Below, piece by piece: positions 5,537 to 7,213 of a DNA stretch of 7,213 bases. Source of the DNA: Bacillota bacterium (GTDB lineage Bacteria > Bacillota_A > Clostridia > Peptostreptococcales > Anaerovoracaceae); the NCBI GenBank assembly GCA_017438085.1, contig JAFRWH010000103.1, positions 1-7,213 on the forward strand. The letters are read 5' to 3'. The position numbers and the translations under genes were made by a program. How positions within the stretch are numbered: the stretch's first letter is position 1; each line of letters begins with the position of its first letter. The notes below the pieces were generated by a model, which searched no databases, was not told the DNA's origin, and worked only from the letters and a program-made list of their open reading frames with translations.

Positions 5537-6816
5537 TGGAAAAATATATCAACATACTTAAAGCTTCCGGCGCCGATGCCTGGGAGATAGTCGATACCAA
5601 AACCACAGGTTGGGAATTCTACTTCATCGGCCGCAAGCTGGACCAGAACAGAGCCAAGAATGTTGAACACATTACGCTCAAGGTCTATAAGCTCAGCGCG
5701 GACGGGCAGAGCCTTGGCATTGCTTCTGCGGACGTTGCGCCTACAGAAAGCGAAGATGCTCTTAAGAAGATCGCTGCAGACCTTGTTTATCAGGCGTCCC
5801 TTGTTAAGAACAAGCCCTACAAGCTGAATGCTCCTAAGCAGGCTGAGCCCATCAAAGCGGAGCTCCGTCCCCTGGCAGAGGAGGCGAAGGCCTTTATTGA
5901 AGCTATGAACAGTGTCCGGGAGACCGAAACAGAAGATCTGAACAGCTATGAGATCTTTACGAATCAGGTGGAGCGCAGGCTTATCAACTCAGAGGGAGTG
6001 GATATTACCGAGCATTATCCTTCCTCCATGGTGGAAGTGGTGGTAAACGCCAGAAAAGACGGCCACGAGATAGAGCTTTACAGGCTCTACGAGCTCGGCG
6101 CCTGCAACCCCAGGACCCTTAAAGAGGATGTGGAAGAGACTCTTAAGATAGGAAAGGACAGACTGCTGACCAAGCCCACGCCGGCTCTTGGCAAGGCTGC
6201 CATGGTGCTCTCCACCGATGCGGCGCTGCAGGTCTATAACTACTTCCTTGACAATCTGAATGCAGCCATGGTGGTCCGCCGCATGAGCAGCTTTGAGCCG
6301 GGCAAGCCACTGGCTGAAAACATCAAGGGCGACCGCATTACTCTGGAAGCCCTTCGAGTGTTGCCGGATTCCCCCAGCAACTTCGCCTACGACCCGGAAG
6401 GCGCTCCAATAAGGGATGCCGTTCTCATAAAGGAATCCGTGCCCCAGGAATATGTGGGCGGAAGAATGTTCTCCCAGTATCTCGGACTTGAGAATGCCTT
6501 CAGCGTCTCCAACTGGAAAGCCGGTGGCGGCAGCAGATCCGCAGCCGAGCTGCGGCAGGGCAAGTTCCTGGAAGTCGTGGAGTTCTCCGATTTTCAGGTG
6601 GATTCCATGACCGGAGACATCTTCGGAGAGATCCGTCTGGGCTACTTCCACGACGGCGAAGGAAACGTCACCCCCGTATCCGGAGGCTCCGTCTCCGGCA
6701 ACATGGCAGACAACCTGGCAGAAATGTATATGAGCACCGAGCTGCGCCAGTACAGCAATGCAATGATCCCAGCGGTCACAAGGCTGGAAAACGTCACCAT
6801 AGCAGGCGTTGAATAA
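5536..6816 (+). CDS. pmbA: TldE/PmbA family protein, non-metal-binding partner of TldD
   Basis: Partner subunit of the TldD protease. The 426 residues (E. coli PmbA about 450) are homologous in overall layout to TldD but have no HExxxH motif, as expected for TldE, which shapes the closed substrate chamber while TldD supplies the metal site. Family traits visible include the central strand VEVVVNARKDGHEIELYR, the segment RDAVLIKESVPQEYVGGRM, and the glycine-rich C-terminal part around KAGGGSRSAAEL and VSGGSVSGNM. It starts at ATG 5536 overlapping the tldD stop by one base, with GGGAGG at 5522-5527, 8 nt upstream, inside the end of tldD. Translational coupling with tldD is likely. A 50-nt gap follows before pepD, with no terminator, so pepD may be cotranscribed. 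Confidence 0.92.
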   Translation: MEKYINILKASGADAWEIVDTKTTGWEFYFIGRKLDQNRAKNVEHITLKVYKLSADGQSLGIASADVAPTESEDALKKIAADLVYQASLVKNKPYKLNAPKQAEPIKAELRPLAEEAKAFIEAMNSVRETETEDLNSYEIFTNQVERRLINSEGVDITEHYPSSMVEVVVNARKDGHEIELYRLYELGACNPRTLKEDVEETLKIGKDRLLTKPTPALGKAAMVLSTDAALQVYNYFLDNLNAAMVVRRMSSFEPGKPLAENIKGDRITLEALRVLPDSPSNFAYDPEGAPIRDAVLIKESVPQEYVGGRMFSQYLGLENAFSVSNWKAGGGSRSAAELRQGKFLEVVEFSDFQVDSMTGDIFGEIRLGYFHDGEGNVTPVSGGSVSGNMADNLAEMYMSTELRQYSNAMIPAVTRLENVTIAGVE

Positions 6817-6853
6817 GTTAAGCTTTTGTGCGGCCTTGCGCTGCGCAGTTATC

Positions 6854-6860
6854 AGGAGGT
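6854..6860 (+). promoter_or_regulatory. Strong ribosome-binding site of the PepD-like gene
   Basis: AGGAGGT is a near-perfect complement to the 16S rRNA tail and lies 6 nt before ATG 6867, which fixes this start even though the gene is cut off by the window end. The preceding gap (6817-6853) contains an 8-bp palindrome, CTGCGCAG (6841-6848), but no clear promoter or terminator. Confidence 0.85.
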
Positions 6861-6866
6861 AAATAT

Positions 6867-7213
6867 ATGGAATTTGATCTCAGCAAACGCTATTGCTACT
6901 ACTTCAACGAGCTCTCCAAGATCCCCAGAGGCTCTCGCAACGAGAAGGCGGCCAGCGACTGGGTAGTCGAGTTCGCCAAGGCTCACGGTCTTAAGTATAC
7001 TCAGGATGAGGTCTGGAACGTAGTAGTCGACAAGCCCGCAAGCCCCGGCTACGAAGACAAGCCCCCCATCATCCTGCAGGGCCACCTGGACATGGTATGC
7101 GAGAAGAACAACGATGTGGAGCACGATTTTGAAAAGGATCCTCTGGATCTGTATGTGGATGAAGAAGGCTGGCTCCACGCCCGCGGCACCACACTCGGCG
7201 CTGACGATGGCTA
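6867..7213 (+). CDS. pepD: PepD-type aminoacyl-histidine dipeptidase, M20 family (N-terminal part)
   Basis: The frame is open from ATG 6867 to the window end, giving 115 complete codons of a cytoplasmic zinc dipeptidase that hydrolyses Xaa-His and other dipeptides. The start FNELSKIPRGSRNE (13-26) is typical of PepD (peptidase M20C). QGHLDMV (71-77) supplies metal ligand H73 and the neighbouring catalytic Asp D75. GTTLGADDG (107-115) supplies the bridging metal ligand, probably D113; most homologues I know read GADNG here. About three quarters of a normal protein of about 480 residues is missing because of the window edge, not because of damage. Following tldD-tldE without a terminator, and with a peptide importer upstream, it fits a role in breaking imported or protease-derived peptides into amino acids. 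Confidence 0.92.
   Translation, partial: MEFDLSKRYCYYFNELSKIPRGSRNEKAASDWVVEFAKAHGLKYTQDEVWNVVVDKPASPGYEDKPPIILQGHLDMVCEKNNDVEHDFEKDPLDLYVDEEGWLHARGTTLGADDG

Noticed and set aside
5989..6651. Open frame of 220 codons on the - strand opposite tldE
   Set aside because: His- and Gly-rich translation typical of an antisense shadow, no family motif, fully covered by the well-supported pmbA/tldE gene.
4103..6816. TldD/TldE as part of a modified-peptide (microcin-like) biosynthesis cluster
   Set aside because: No small precursor gene, cyclodehydratase, radical SAM enzyme or dedicated exporter in the window; the neighbours fit general peptide use.
6841..6848. Palindrome CTGCGCAG before pepD as operator or repeat element
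   Set aside because: Eight bases, single occurrence noticed, no known regulator match; likely chance.
1..7213. CRISPR array, tRNA or rRNA genes, insertion sequence or defence island
   Set aside because: No spaced direct repeats, no RNA gene signatures, no transposase or integrase, and nearly all bases belong to recognised genes.

Overview
The window carries seven genes, all on the + strand and closely packed. They form three units: the end of a dipeptide/oligopeptide ABC-transporter operon (permease tail, then two ATPases), a two-gene translesion-polymerase cassette (a Y-family polymerase of the UvrX/YqjW type plus a short YolD-like partner), and a peptidase group (TldD and TldE/PmbA, then the start of a PepD-type dipeptidase). 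The organism looks like a Bacillota member, most likely a clostridial anaerobe. Reasons: strong purine-rich Shine-Dalgarno sites, the UvrX-YolD pairing, a Bacillus-type LexA operator motif, and a hairpin arm identical to the 3' tail of Bacillota 16S rRNA. Base composition is moderately G+C rich by eye, with many ATA isoleucine codons. No genus can be named from sequence alone.

Layout. 1-76: last codons of a DppC/OppC-like permease, overlapping the next start by ATGA. 73-2061: two ABC ATPases (DppD-like, DppF-like) with intact nucleotide-binding motifs and C-terminal cysteine motifs of the Fe-S type. 2062-2189: a strong intrinsic terminator, an extended -10 promoter and a LexA-type SOS box, in that order. 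2190-4000: polymerase and YolD-like protein, overlapping by ATGA. 4001-4102: a 12-bp perfect hairpin that ends in a T-run directly before the tldD start, contains the tldD Shine-Dalgarno sequence in its 3' arm, and has an extended -10 promoter across its 5' arm and loop. 4103-6816: TldD (metal site HEAFGH plus a C-terminal Cys) and its partner TldE/PmbA (no metal motif), overlapping by TAATG. 6867-7213: PepD-like dipeptidase, cut by the window edge.

Together, the outer genes fit peptide nutrition: import of short peptides and their breakdown inside the cell. The polymerase cassette between them looks independently controlled and DNA-damage inducible, with terminators on both sides. The gene families are all known. 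The points worth a second look are regulatory and structural: the SOS box, the hairpin/promoter that may separate tldD expression from cassette read-through, and the YolD-like protein whose usual C-terminal half is replaced by a short 11-residue tandem repeat.
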